NCBI GenBank assembly: GCA_022794215.1
Contig: JAAWEH010000004.1
Span: 1 to 40,134, forward strand
DNA: 40,134 nt
Reading direction: 5' to 3'
DNA from: Oscillospiraceae bacterium
GTDB taxonomy: Bacteria; Bacillota; Clostridia; Oscillospirales; Oscillospiraceae
In this document: positions 24,080 to 31,802 of the stretch, piece after piece
Layout: every line of letters starts with the position of its first letter
How positions within the stretch are numbered: position 1 is the stretch's first letter
Made by a program: the position numbers and the translations under genes
Notes under the pieces: generated by a model
What the model saw: the letters and a program-made list of their open reading frames with translations, nothing else
What the model was told of the DNA's origin: nothing
Database searches by the model: none

Positions 24080-24117
24080 TTGGATACCTCCTGTTCGCGG
24101 GCCGTTCTGTATGTATA

Positions 24118-24145
24118 ATAATACACTTTATTCAGAAAAATGCAA
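24118..24145 (-). promoter_or_regulatory. Promoter of the MBL-importer operon
   Basis: On the minus strand, TTGCAT (24140-24145) is followed after 16 bases by TATTAT (24118-24123), about 40 bases before the MBL gene. Confidence 0.6.
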
Positions 24146-24334
24146 GGGGCATTTTGTTGCTATTTTGCATAAATATTATCGTTTTATCTCAGACTTTGTT
24201 GGTTATGTAGTCTATCTTCCGGCCGTTTTGTGCTCAGCCCCCTTTTTATTTCATGCATGATAATTCATATTTATTCCTCCTCATTCGGTTTTCCCACTCT
24301 TTCCTTTAGAGAATGAGATGTACAAAACTCCAGT
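24146..24334. other. AT-rich intergenic stretch with one orphan ribosome site and mini-ORF
   Basis: There is no gene of normal size. On the minus strand a perfect AGGAGG (24276-24281) lies 7 bases before an ATG (24268) that opens a five-codon frame, MNYHA, ending in TGA at 24251. It could be a leader peptide or the worn start of a lost gene. Nothing else recognisable was seen. Confidence 0.4.
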
Positions 24335-24372
24335 AAAAAGCAGGCCGCCTCTTTGGGGGCGGCCTGCTTTTT
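24335..24372 (-). terminator. Terminator of the cytidylate-kinase-like gene
   Basis: AAAAAGCAGGCCGCC (24335-24349) pairs with GGCGGCCTGCTTTTT (24358-24372) over TCTTTGGG. It lies just past the stop at 24380, with T runs on both outer flanks. Confidence 0.93.
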
Positions 24373-24379
24373 GTTTCTT

Positions 24380-24982
24380 TTACTGCTTGCAGAAGTCCAG
24401 GATCACCTGGACGGCCCGGTCAGGGCCGCGGAAGGAGGAGCTGATGCAGAGATCGTAATTTTCCGCGCTGTCCCATTTCCGGTCGGTATGGAAGCTGTAG
24501 TAGGAGGCTCTGGCCTTGTCCATCTTCCGCAGCTTTTCCTCCGCCTCCTTTTCGCTGATCCCATCCCGGTGGCAGACCCGCCGGATCCGGGCGTCATGGT
24601 CGGCGCAGATGAACACCCGCACCAATCCCGGCTTATCCCGGAGGATGTAGTCCGCACAGCGGCCAACAATAACGCAGCTTCCCTTCTCCGCCACCGACAG
24701 CACCGCCTCCCGCTGGGCATTGGCAGCCAACTGCTCTACCGTGAGTCCCTGAACCCCCGGCGCCAACCGCTGCTGCCCCATAACCAGAGAGTAAAGAAAG
24801 CTGTTGGTAGGCTTTTCATCATAGCTTTTCAAAAATTCGTCGCTCAGGCCGCTCTCCTTGGCGGCCACCGCAAGGATCTCTTTGTCGTAGTACGGTATTC
24901 CAAGGGCCTGGGCTACTTTTTTACCGATCTCCCGGCCTCCGCTGCCGAACTGCCGACCAATGGTGATATAAGTGTTACCCAT
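24380..24982 (-). CDS. Cytidylate kinase-like family protein
   Basis: This 200-residue P-loop protein belongs to the Cytidylate_kin2 family. It opens YITIGRQFGSGGREIGKKVAQALGIPYYDKEIL, with the glycine-rich GRQFGSGGREIG loop that replaces a classical Walker A in this family. Later CVIVGRCADYILRDKP and VFICADHDARIRRV match the nucleotide-monophosphate kinase fold. These proteins are widespread in gut Clostridia next to or fused with other genes; true CMP kinase activity has not been established for most. It is a single-gene unit with an extended -10 promoter and its own terminator. AAGGAGGG precedes the ATG at 24982. Confidence 0.9.
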   Translation of the reverse strand: MGNTYITIGRQFGSGGREIGKKVAQALGIPYYDKEILAVAAKESGLSDEFLKSYDEKPTNSFLYSLVMGQQRLAPGVQGLTVEQLAANAQREAVLSVAEKGSCVIVGRCADYILRDKPGLVRVFICADHDARIRRVCHRDGISEKEAEEKLRKMDKARASYYSFHTDRKWDSAENYDLCISSSFRGPDRAVQVILDFCKQ

Positions 24983-25020
24983 TATTTTCCCTCCTTATTG
25001 GACGGTTTTGGTACACCTAT

Positions 25021-25029
25021 ATTATAGCA
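25021..25029 (-). promoter_or_regulatory. Extended -10 promoter of the cytidylate-kinase-like gene
   Basis: The minus strand reads TGCTATAAT with a perfect -10 (25021-25026) and the extended TGN element. No good -35 box lies 16-18 bases upstream, as is common with extended -10 promoters. Confidence 0.6.
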
Positions 25030-25110
25030 CATTTTTGAAAAAGGGGACACCGAAAATTTTTTAAAATCGAACCCCGCTAAAAAACACACTGCCGCCTCTC
25101 AAAACACAAA

Positions 25111-25140
25111 AAGAACGGCTGCCTTTCGGCAGCCGTTCTT
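25111..25140 (-). terminator. Terminator of oppA
   Basis: AAGAACGGCTGCC (25111-25123) pairs with GGCAGCCGTTCTT (25128-25140) over TTTC, and TTTTGTGTTTT follows on the minus strand. It is 24 bases beyond the oppA stop. Confidence 0.9.
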
Positions 25141-25164
25141 CCGTTTACTTGGTATCCTCTCGAC

Positions 25165-26949
25165 TTAGCCCTTGGTGCAGCGGTCGAAGAAGAAGTAGCC
25201 CAGGGGGGTGTAGTACATACCCTTCACATCGGTGTTCAGCATGTACTTCTGGGTGTAGAAGTAGATGGGGCCCAGAGCCCAATCCTGGCCCATGATGATG
25301 TCCTCGGCCCGGTGCATGGCGGCCATACGGACCTCAGGATCAGCGGAGGACTTGGCCTCGTTGATGGCGGCGTCGTAGTCAGCATTGCTGTACTGAGCGT
25401 CGTTGTTGCCGCCGCCGGTGAGCCACATGTCCAGGAAGGAGATGGGATCGTTGTAGTCAGCGAGCCAGCCGTTCCGGGCAATCTGATACTCGCCGTTCTT
25501 ACGGGTCTCCAGGAAGGCAGCCCACTCCTGGGTCTCCAGCTTGACCTCCACGCCCAGAGCGGTCTGCCACTGCTGCTGCAGGGCCTCGCCGATCTTCTTG
25601 TGGTTGTCGGAGGTATTGTAGAGGTAGGTGACGGTGGGGAAGCCCTCGCCGTTGGGATAGCCGGCGTCGGCCAGCAGCTGCTTGGCCTCCTCCACGTTCT
25701 TGGCGTACTGCTCATCGTCAGTGGCGGGAGTCCAGTAGTCGCCGCCCTCAGCGCGGAAGTCAGGGCCCACGCCGGCCACGCCGGAGGGCACGAAGCCGGA
25801 GGCGGGCACCTGACCGGTCTGGGTCACGTTCTCCACGATGTACTGAGCGTCAATGGCCAGGGTGAAGGCCTTACGGACGCGCCAATCATCAAAGGGAGCC
25901 TTCTCCACGTTGTAGCAGACGTAGTAGGTGCCGATGTAGGGCACGATCCGCAGATCGCCGCTGCTGAGCAGGGAGGGGATCTCGTCCACGGGCATATCCT
26001 CGATGAAGTCCAGCTCGCCGGAGTTGAAGCCGGTCAGCATGGCGTTGTTGTCGTCCATCAGCTTGAAGGTCAGGGTATCGGGGCCCAGGTTAGCCACGTC
26101 ATAGTAGTGCTCGTTCTTGGCCATGACGATCTGGGAGTTGTGATCCCACTGAGTCAGAGTGTAAGCGCCGTTGGACAGGTAGGTCTCCACATTGTGGGTC
26201 CAGCCGTCGGGATCGGCGGAGACAACGTCCTCCCGCACAGGGAAGGTGGCGGGGAAAGCACAGACCTCCAGGAAGTAGGGGCAGTCGTAGGTCAGGGTGA
26301 CCACGAAGGTGCTGTCGTCGGGAGCCTCAACGCCCAGAGTGGTGGGGTCGGCATACTCCTTGATGACAGGGTTGCCAGCCTCGTCCAGGACCACCTTGCC
26401 CTCGGCGTCGGTCTCGGGGATGCCGCCGTTGATCTCGGCGTAGCCCTTGACCATGTCGATCATGTAGCAGTAGTCAGCGGCAGTCTCAGGGGTAGCCAGA
26501 CGCTGCCAGGAGTACACGAAGTCGCCGGCGGTGACGGCCTTGCCGTCGGACCACTTGGCGTCGGAGCGGAGCTTGAAGGTGTAGGTGACGGTGCCGTCCT
26601 CGTTGACCACCTTCTCATAGCTCTCGGCCTGACCGGGGACCAGCTCGGCCAGGTTGCAGTCCTGGACGCCGTCCACCAGCTCGCCGGAGTCGGCCCAGCG
26701 GTACAGGCCCTCGAACATGTGGCCGGTCATGATGGCGCCGTCCACAGCGGAGTTCAGGGCGGGGTCGATGGTCTGGGGCTCAGAGGCGATGTTGATGTTC
26801 AGGTTAAAGGGACCGTTGGCAGGGGTCTCGGGAGCCGTGCTCTCCACAGGAGCAGAGGGAGCAGGGGTCTGTGTAGTGGTTCCGCCGCAGCCGGCCAGCA
26901 GGCCGAGCGTCATAGCGGAGGCCAGCCCGAGAGAAACGATTTTCTTCAT
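25165..26949 (-). CDS. oppA: Oligopeptide ABC transporter substrate-binding lipoprotein
   Basis: This is an SBP_bac_5 family receptor that delivers peptides to OppBCDF. The ATG at 26949 (MKKIVSLGLAS) follows TTGGAGGAATAAGC; the frame is open to 27063 only through leader sequence. The product is 594 residues. The signal peptide ends in the lipobox LLAGC (Cys about residue 21) and is followed by a Thr/Pro/Ala/Ser-rich linker. Family landmarks are NINIASEPQTIDPALNSAVD, HMFEGLYRWAD, YTFKLRSDAKWSDGKAVTAGDFVYSW, and VRKAFTLAIDAQYIVEN. Very high expression is suggested by its own near-consensus promoter and structured leader. It lies last, behind oppF, rather than first as in many opp operons. Confidence 0.95.
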   Translation of the reverse strand: MKKIVSLGLASAMTLGLLAGCGGTTTQTPAPSAPVESTAPETPANGPFNLNINIASEPQTIDPALNSAVDGAIMTGHMFEGLYRWADSGELVDGVQDCNLAELVPGQAESYEKVVNEDGTVTYTFKLRSDAKWSDGKAVTAGDFVYSWQRLATPETAADYCYMIDMVKGYAEINGGIPETDAEGKVVLDEAGNPVIKEYADPTTLGVEAPDDSTFVVTLTYDCPYFLEVCAFPATFPVREDVVSADPDGWTHNVETYLSNGAYTLTQWDHNSQIVMAKNEHYYDVANLGPDTLTFKLMDDNNAMLTGFNSGELDFIEDMPVDEIPSLLSSGDLRIVPYIGTYYVCYNVEKAPFDDWRVRKAFTLAIDAQYIVENVTQTGQVPASGFVPSGVAGVGPDFRAEGGDYWTPATDDEQYAKNVEEAKQLLADAGYPNGEGFPTVTYLYNTSDNHKKIGEALQQQWQTALGVEVKLETQEWAAFLETRKNGEYQIARNGWLADYNDPISFLDMWLTGGGNNDAQYSNADYDAAINEAKSSADPEVRMAAMHRAEDIIMGQDWALGPIYFYTQKYMLNTDVKGMYYTPLGYFFFDRCTKG

Positions 26950-27013
26950 GCTTATTCCTCCAATTTTAATTTGTATCTTCTGCCCGCATCGGGGCCTGAT
27001 ACCAAGGTAGATC

Positions 27014-27086
27014 CGTCTGTCCTGTAAACAGGACAGACGCAGAAATGGCGTACGCCATTTCAACGCACTAAAGCGGAAAATTTCCG
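27014..27086 (-). promoter_or_regulatory. Structured oppA leader with three perfect palindromes
   Basis: Between the oppA promoter and gene lie CGGAAAATTTCCG (27074-27086), the 20-base palindrome GAAATGGCGTACGCCATTTC (27042-27061), and CGTCTGTCCTGT/ACAGGACAGACG with a 2-base loop (27014-27039). All fall in the roughly 140-base untranslated leader, so each could be an RNA hairpin or a DNA operator. No T tract follows any of them, and no known riboswitch was recognised. Confidence 0.75.
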
Positions 27087-27096
27087 AACGGGATTT

Positions 27097-27125
27097 ATTA
27101 TAGCACGGGTTTTCTAAATTGTAAA
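27097..27125 (-). promoter_or_regulatory. oppA promoter
   Basis: On the minus strand, TTTACA (27120-27125), 17-base spacer, TATAAT (27097-27102) with extended element TGC. It lies between the oppF stop (27160) and the palindromic leader. Confidence 0.85.
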
Positions 27126-27159
27126 GGAAAATGTTTCAAAAGTGTTACATATCTTGTCC

Positions 27160-28224
27160 TTATTGATCCAGCAGATGGCAGGCGGCCCAATGCCCCGGCT
27201 CATGCTCCTTGAACTCGGGAGCACACTGCTTGCACTTCTCGCTGGCGTAAGGACAGCGGGTGTGGAACCGGCAGCCCGTGGGAGGATTCATGGGGGAGGG
27301 AATATCTCCCTCCAGCACGATCCGCTGCCGGGTACGGCTCACCTCCGGGTCAGGCACGGGCACGGCGGAGAGGAGCGTCTGGGAATAGGGGTGGAGGGGA
27401 CGGCTGTTGAGCTCGTAGCTCTCGGCCAGCTCCACCAGGGAGCCCAGGTACATCACGCCGATCCGGTTGGAGATATGCCGCACCACAGAGAGGTCGTGGG
27501 CGATAAACAGGTATGTCAGCCCCAGATCCTGCTGCATATCCTCCAGCATGTTCACCACCTGGGACTGGATGGACACGTCCAGGGCGGAGATGGGCTCGTC
27601 ACAAACGATGAATTCCGGCTCCACCGCCAGGGCACGGGCGATACCCACCCGCTGCTGCTGTCCGCCGGAGAACTCGTGGGGGAACCGGTTGGCGTGCTCG
27701 GTGTTGAGCCCCACCCGGTTCAGCAGCTCCTTGATGCGCTCCGTGCGCTCGGCCTTGGTCTTGCACAGGCCGTGGATATCGATGGCCTCGCCGATGATCT
27801 CGCCCACCGTCATCCGGGGATCCAGGGAGGCGGCGGGATCCTGGAAGATGATCTGCATCTTCCGGCGCATGGGGAACATATCCACCGCCTTGGCCTTGGG
27901 CACGTTCTTTTTTACCAGGACGGGGCGGGTAATTTCCTCGCCCTCTGCGTCCTTCTGGGTTTCCTCCCGGCGGTCAAAGGGATACTCCCGCTCATAGATG
28001 GTCTCCCCGCCGTAGACAATCTCGCCGGCGGTGGGCTCGTGGAGCCGGAGAATGGTTCGGCCCAGGGTGGTCTTGCCGCAGCCCGACTCTCCCACCAGGC
28101 CCAAGGTCTCACCCTTGTTGATAAACAAGCTTACGTTCTCCACCGCCTGAACGCCGGGGCCTTTGACTCCCTTGACGGGGAAGTATTTATAGAGGTTTTT
28201 TACCTCCAGCAGCTTTTCAGCCAT
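27160..28224 (-). CDS. oppF: Oligopeptide ABC transporter ATP-binding protein OppF
   Basis: One of two ATPases of the peptide importer. The ATG at 28224 ([19 protein letters not shown]) follows GGAGGGG and overlaps the oppD stop (ATGGCTGA). The product is 354 residues. Walker A is [12 protein letters not shown], then [19 protein letters not shown], signature [15 protein letters not shown], Walker [15 protein letters not shown], and the C-terminal oligopeptide-transporter extension with [18 protein letters not shown], whose cysteines are typical of the OppD/F C-terminal domain and may hold an iron-sulfur cluster. An insertion of about 45 residues between Walker A and the Q-loop ([20 protein letters not shown] onward) is longer than in E. 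coli OppF. Confidence 0.95.
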   Translation of the reverse strand: MAEKLLEVKNLYKYFPVKGVKGPGVQAVENVSLFINKGETLGLVGESGCGKTTLGRTILRLHEPTAGEIVYGGETIYEREYPFDRREETQKDAEGEEITRPVLVKKNVPKAKAVDMFPMRRKMQIIFQDPAASLDPRMTVGEIIGEAIDIHGLCKTKAERTERIKELLNRVGLNTEHANRFPHEFSGGQQQRVGIARALAVEPEFIVCDEPISALDVSIQSQVVNMLEDMQQDLGLTYLFIAHDLSVVRHISNRIGVMYLGSLVELAESYELNSRPLHPYSQTLLSAVPVPDPEVSRTRQRIVLEGDIPSPMNPPTGCRFHTRCPYASEKCKQCAPEFKEHEPGHWAACHLLDQ

Positions 28225-29233
28225 CGTTCTTCCCCTCCTTCTTCTCCAGGGCCTCCTGAACCCGCAGCCAGCAGGCGGAGCGGTGGTTCTCGCCCAGCTC
28301 CACATAGGGGGGCATCTTCTGGAGGCATACCTTCATTGCGTAGGGACACCGCGGGGCAAAGGGGCAGCCTTCAGGCGGGTTGAGCATATCCACCGGAGTG
28401 CCCTCAATGGGGATGAGCCGCTCATGGCTGTCTGCATCCACTCTCGGCATGGAACGGAGGAGCCCCTCGGTGTAAGGGTGGGCGGGGGAGTAGAAAATGT
28501 CGTCCACAGGCCCCTGCTCCACCATCTTGCCGGCGTACATAACGCAGACCTTGTCGCAGATCTCCGCCACCACGCCCAGGTTGTGGGTAATGAAGATGAT
28601 GCCCATGTGGGTCTTCTTCTGCAGCTCCTTCATCAGCTCCAGGATCTGGGCCTGAATGGTCACGTCCAGAGCCGTGGTGGGCTCGTCGGCAATGAGCAGC
28701 TTGGGGTGGCAGATGAGGCCCATGGCGATCATCACCCGCTGGCGCATGCCGCCGGAGAGCTCGTGGGGATACTGCTTCATCCGCTGCTCCACATTGTTGA
28801 TGCCCACCATGGTGAGCATCTCCATGGCCCGGGCCGCGGCGTCGGTCTTGGAAATGGACTTGTCATGGGCCTGGAGCGCTTCAATAAGCTGATTGCCAAT
28901 GGTATAGACCGGATTCAGGCTGGTCATGGGGTTCTGGAAGATCATGGCGGCCCGGCCGCCCCGGAACTCGGTCATCTCCTTTTTGTTCTTGGAGAGCACG
29001 TCCTCCCCCTCAAAGGTGATGGATCCGCCGATGACCTTGCCGGGGGACTGGAGCAGGCCCATGATGGCGTAGGCCTCCTGGCTCTTGCCCGAGCCCGACT
29101 CGCCTACGATACCCATGACCTCGTCCTCGTCCAGGGTGTAGCTGATACCGCCCACCGCCTTTACTTCGCCGGCGGGGGTGAAGAAGGAGACGTGCAGGTC
29201 CTCCACTTCCAAAAGGTGCTTATACTCACTCAT
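28217..29233 (-). CDS. oppD: Oligopeptide ABC transporter ATP-binding protein OppD
   Basis: This 338-residue ATPase is the partner of OppF. It shows [20 protein letters not shown] at the N-terminus, Walker [10 protein letters not shown] (with Gln in place of the usual second Ser/Thr after Lys-Ser, as in many OppD), [19 protein letters not shown], signature [15 protein letters not shown], Walker [15 protein letters not shown] and the switch [12 protein letters not shown]. The C-terminal [18 protein letters not shown] is the family's cysteine motif. ATG at 29233 follows AAAGGAGGAG. It lies 18 bases after oppC and overlaps oppF. Confidence 0.95.
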   Translation of the reverse strand: MSEYKHLLEVEDLHVSFFTPAGEVKAVGGISYTLDEDEVMGIVGESGSGKSQEAYAIMGLLQSPGKVIGGSITFEGEDVLSKNKKEMTEFRGGRAAMIFQNPMTSLNPVYTIGNQLIEALQAHDKSISKTDAAARAMEMLTMVGINNVEQRMKQYPHELSGGMRQRVMIAMGLICHPKLLIADEPTTALDVTIQAQILELMKELQKKTHMGIIFITHNLGVVAEICDKVCVMYAGKMVEQGPVDDIFYSPAHPYTEGLLRSMPRVDADSHERLIPIEGTPVDMLNPPEGCPFAPRCPYAMKVCLQKMPPYVELGENHRSACWLRVQEALEKKEGKNDG

Positions 29234-29251
29234 ATGGCGTCTCCTCCTTTC

Positions 29252-30592
29252 TCACTTTTTCAGTTTGGGATCCAGCGCGTCCCGAAGGCCGTCGCCCACC
29301 AGGTTCAGGCTCAGGATCATCACGCTCAGCAGCACAGCGGGGAACAGCAGCCGCTCGGAGAAGCTGTACATACCGCCCAGAGCGTCGGTACACATAGAAC
29401 CCAGAGAGGTCATGGGGGTATCCACGCCCACGCCCAGGTAGCTCAGGAAGCTCTCCACAAAAATAGCGGAGGGGATCTGCAGGAAGGTGGTGGTAACGAT
29501 CTGCCCGATACAGTTGGGCAGCAGGTGCTTGCGGATGATCCGCCCGCCCTTGGCGCCCAGGGCCTTGGCTGCGGTGACATACTCCTGCTGCTTCAGCTGG
29601 AGGATCTGGCCCCGGATGATCCGGGACATGGTCACCCAGTAGAGGGAACCGAAGGCGATAAACATGGCGATCACGTTGGTGCCCACCGTGTGGAACAGGG
29701 TGCCTACAATGCCGGTGGAGGTGGCCAGGCTCTCGGCGAACCGCTCCTTCAGCACCACCGAAATCAGCAGGATCACCAGCACCTCAGGCACCGACTGGAT
29801 GACCTCCACGATCCGCTGCATCACGGCGTCCACCGTCCCTCCGGCGTAGCCGGATACCGAGCCGTAAATGGCGCCGATGATGAGCACCAGCAGGGCGGCA
29901 AACACGCCCACCAGCAGGGACACCCGGGCGCCGATCATAGTCCGCACCATAATGTCCCGGCCAAAGCCGTCGGTACCAAAGATGTGGGGGAATACCTTCT
30001 CCCCGGCCTCCTTCCGCTCCAGCTCCGCCCGGGAGTAGCCGAAGGGCTGGGTCTTCAGGCCGTACTCCGCAACGATGCTCTCCTCAGTAACCTCACTGCT
30101 GCCGCCGGAGGCTTGCTTGGCCTGGTTCTTGATGGTGACCTCCTCCATAATGGACAGCTTCCGGCCCTCGGCCTCCGCCTTGGCCCGGGCCTCAGCCAGG
30201 ATCTCGTCGGGAGTCTTGGTGTGCTCGGCAGCTTCGGCCAGCTTCTCCTCGATGAGCAGCTGATCGGCCAGAGAATAGTGGGAGGGATGCAGGTTCTCCG
30301 CGCCCCTGTTGAATTGGTCATAGCCGTAGGGCACGACCATGGGCCCCACGAAAGCAAACAGCACAATCAGCACCAGAATGGTCAGGGCCACCATAGCCAC
30401 CGCGTTCTTTTTGAACCGCCGCCAGGCGTCCTTCCAGTAGGAGGTGGGGGGTCGGTCAGGGATAAAGCCCGCCTTCTCCTCTTGGTTGGCCGAGTCAAAG
30501 GAACCCGGGGTCAGAATACCAAAGTCAAAGGCCTCCTCGTTCAAATGGAGGGACCAGGGCTTACGGACGCGCACTTTTTTCTCCTCAGCCAT
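29252..30592 (-). CDS. oppC: Oligopeptide ABC transporter permease OppC with large extracytoplasmic insertion
   Basis: The ATG at 30592 (MAEEKKVRVRK) has AAAGGAGGG about 8 bases upstream; an upstream in-frame ATG lies within oppB. At 446 residues it is about 100-140 longer than usual OppC. Residues 1-60 are cytoplasmic and include an unusual 40-residue lead. Helix 1 is about 64-87. Residues about 92-200 form an extracytoplasmic loop rich in Glu, Ala and Lys with coiled-coil character, where OppC normally has some 25-30 residues before HIFGTDGFGRD. Then come five helices with the EAA loop VTAAKALGAKGGRIIRKHLLP and C-terminal SLNLVGDGLRDALDPK. It partners OppB to form the pore. Confidence 0.93.
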   Translation of the reverse strand: MAEEKKVRVRKPWSLHLNEEAFDFGILTPGSFDSANQEEKAGFIPDRPPTSYWKDAWRRFKKNAVAMVALTILVLIVLFAFVGPMVVPYGYDQFNRGAENLHPSHYSLADQLLIEEKLAEAAEHTKTPDEILAEARAKAEAEGRKLSIMEEVTIKNQAKQASGGSSEVTEESIVAEYGLKTQPFGYSRAELERKEAGEKVFPHIFGTDGFGRDIMVRTMIGARVSLLVGVFAALLVLIIGAIYGSVSGYAGGTVDAVMQRIVEVIQSVPEVLVILLISVVLKERFAESLATSTGIVGTLFHTVGTNVIAMFIAFGSLYWVTMSRIIRGQILQLKQQEYVTAAKALGAKGGRIIRKHLLPNCIGQIVTTTFLQIPSAIFVESFLSYLGVGVDTPMTSLGSMCTDALGGMYSFSERLLFPAVLLSVMILSLNLVGDGLRDALDPKLKK

Positions 30593-30596
30593 GTCC

Positions 30597-31529
30597 TCAG
30601 CCCTCCTTTGCCAGATTGATCCGGGGATCAACCACCTTATAAAGAAGATCCACGATCAGGTTCATAATGATAACAAAGGACGCCAGGAAGATGGTGGTTC
30701 CCATGATGACAGGGTAATCCCGGTTGGAGATACACTGAACAAAATACTTGCCAAGGCCCGGAATGGTAAACACCTTCTCCACCACAAAGCCGCCGGTAAG
30801 GGTAAAGGCGATCTGGGGGCCAAGATAGGTCAGCACAGGGATAAAAGCATTCCGAAGGGCGTGCTTCAGGACAATCTTCCGGGTGAGCAGGCCCTTGGCC
30901 CGGGCAGTTTTGATATATTCCTGGCTCAAAGCGTCCAGCATGGAAGTCCGGGTCTGCCGGGCAATGTAACACATGGGGTAGAAGCCCAACGCCGCACAGG
31001 GCAGCACATAGCTGCGCCAGTTGGAACCGTCGAAGATGGTGGGAAAGGGCTTGCCCGCGCCGCATAGCCACAATAATAGCAGCGTGGCCACCACGAAAGA
31101 GGGCATGGAGATGCCCAGGGTACACACCACCCGCAGGGCGGAGTCGGCCGCTCGCCCTCGGTAATAGGCGGAAATACAGCCCAACAGCACCCCCACTACC
31201 ACCGCCCACAAAATGGCGATGGCGCCGATCTTGGCGGAGGTGGGGAACATCTCCTGGATGATCCGGACCACAGGATAGTTCTTCTGGGTTTTGATGCTCA
31301 CCCCCAGGTCCCCCTTGAGCAGGTTGCCCATATAGATCACATACTGCTCCGGGATGGATTTGTCCAGTCCATACTTTGCATTGAGGGCGTCCATCACCGA
31401 CTGGGGCGGATTCTTCTCGCTGAGGAAGGGGTTGCCGGGGATTGCCTTCATCAAAAAGAATGTCAGCGATGCGATGGCGAAGATGGTCAACAGCGCCATA
31501 AACACACGCTTTGCAATATATTTTGCCAT
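30597..31529 (-). CDS. oppB: Oligopeptide ABC transporter permease OppB
   Basis: This 310-residue membrane permease starts at the ATG at 31529 (MAKYIAKRVFMALLTIF) with GGGGAG 7 bases upstream; a TTG further out is in frame but not needed. OppB landmarks are FFLMKAIPGNPF, LNAKYGLDKSIPEQYVIYM, GDLGVSIKTQKNYPV, the EAA loop IKTARAKGLLTRKIVLKHALRNA, and GGFVVEKVFTIPGLGKYF. It is the first gene of the opp operon, behind a near-consensus promoter and a leader hairpin. The oppC start follows its stop by 4 bases. Confidence 0.95.
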   Translation of the reverse strand: MAKYIAKRVFMALLTIFAIASLTFFLMKAIPGNPFLSEKNPPQSVMDALNAKYGLDKSIPEQYVIYMGNLLKGDLGVSIKTQKNYPVVRIIQEMFPTSAKIGAIAILWAVVVGVLLGCISAYYRGRAADSALRVVCTLGISMPSFVVATLLLLWLCGAGKPFPTIFDGSNWRSYVLPCAALGFYPMCYIARQTRTSMLDALSQEYIKTARAKGLLTRKIVLKHALRNAFIPVLTYLGPQIAFTLTGGFVVEKVFTIPGLGKYFVQCISNRDYPVIMGTTIFLASFVIIMNLIVDLLYKVVDPRINLAKEG

Positions 31530-31552
31530 TTTGTCACTCCCCAAAATTCATT

Positions 31553-31588
31553 TAGCGGGGGGCTGCGCACCTCATTGCCCACCCGCTA
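31553..31588 (-). promoter_or_regulatory. Hairpin in the oppB leader
   Basis: TAGCGGG (31553-31559) pairs with CCCGCTA (31582-31588) and GGGC (31560-31563) with GCCC (31577-31580), giving an 11-bp stem with one bulged base and a 13-base loop. It starts about 9 bases into the predicted transcript and ends about 12 bases before the ribosome site. Confidence 0.7.
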
Positions 31589-31603
31589 TCAAATGGTCGT
31601 TCT

Positions 31604-31632
31604 ATTTTACAGCAAAATCCTCTACCCGTCAA
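31604..31632 (-). promoter_or_regulatory. opp operon promoter
   Basis: On the minus strand, TTGACG (31627-31632), 17-base spacer, TAAAAT (31604-31609), 75 bases before the oppB start. The rest of 31633-31756 is AT-rich with no gene seen. Confidence 0.8.
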
Positions 31633-31756
31633 GGTTTTGATGATTTTTTTAAAAGCTCGTCCCCTTTTCCCCCTTTTATTTTGTCCATCAGAAAAGAACT
31701 TTCCGCTATTTTTGCCCCTGTTTTTGACTTTTAAAGAGGGATTTTTGTCCTCTGCA

Positions 31757-31797
31757 GAAAAACAGATGCAGGAAACTTTTTTGTTTCCTGCATCTGT
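31757..31797 (-). terminator. Terminator of the helicase-DUF2156-GNAT unit
   Basis: ACAGATGCAGGAAAC (31762-31776) pairs perfectly with GTTTCCTGCATCTGT (31783-31797) over six T. The minus strand continues TTTTTCTG. It follows the GNAT stop at 31803 directly. Confidence 0.93.
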
Positions 31798-31802
31798 CTG
31801 TT

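Noticed and set aside
25312-27027. Long plus-strand open frame opposite oppA (and similar ones opposite oppD/oppC, the GyrB-like gene and comM)
   Set aside because: They are antisense shadows with the same Gly/Val/His/Gln-rich composition, no signal for translation, and clear real genes on the other strand.
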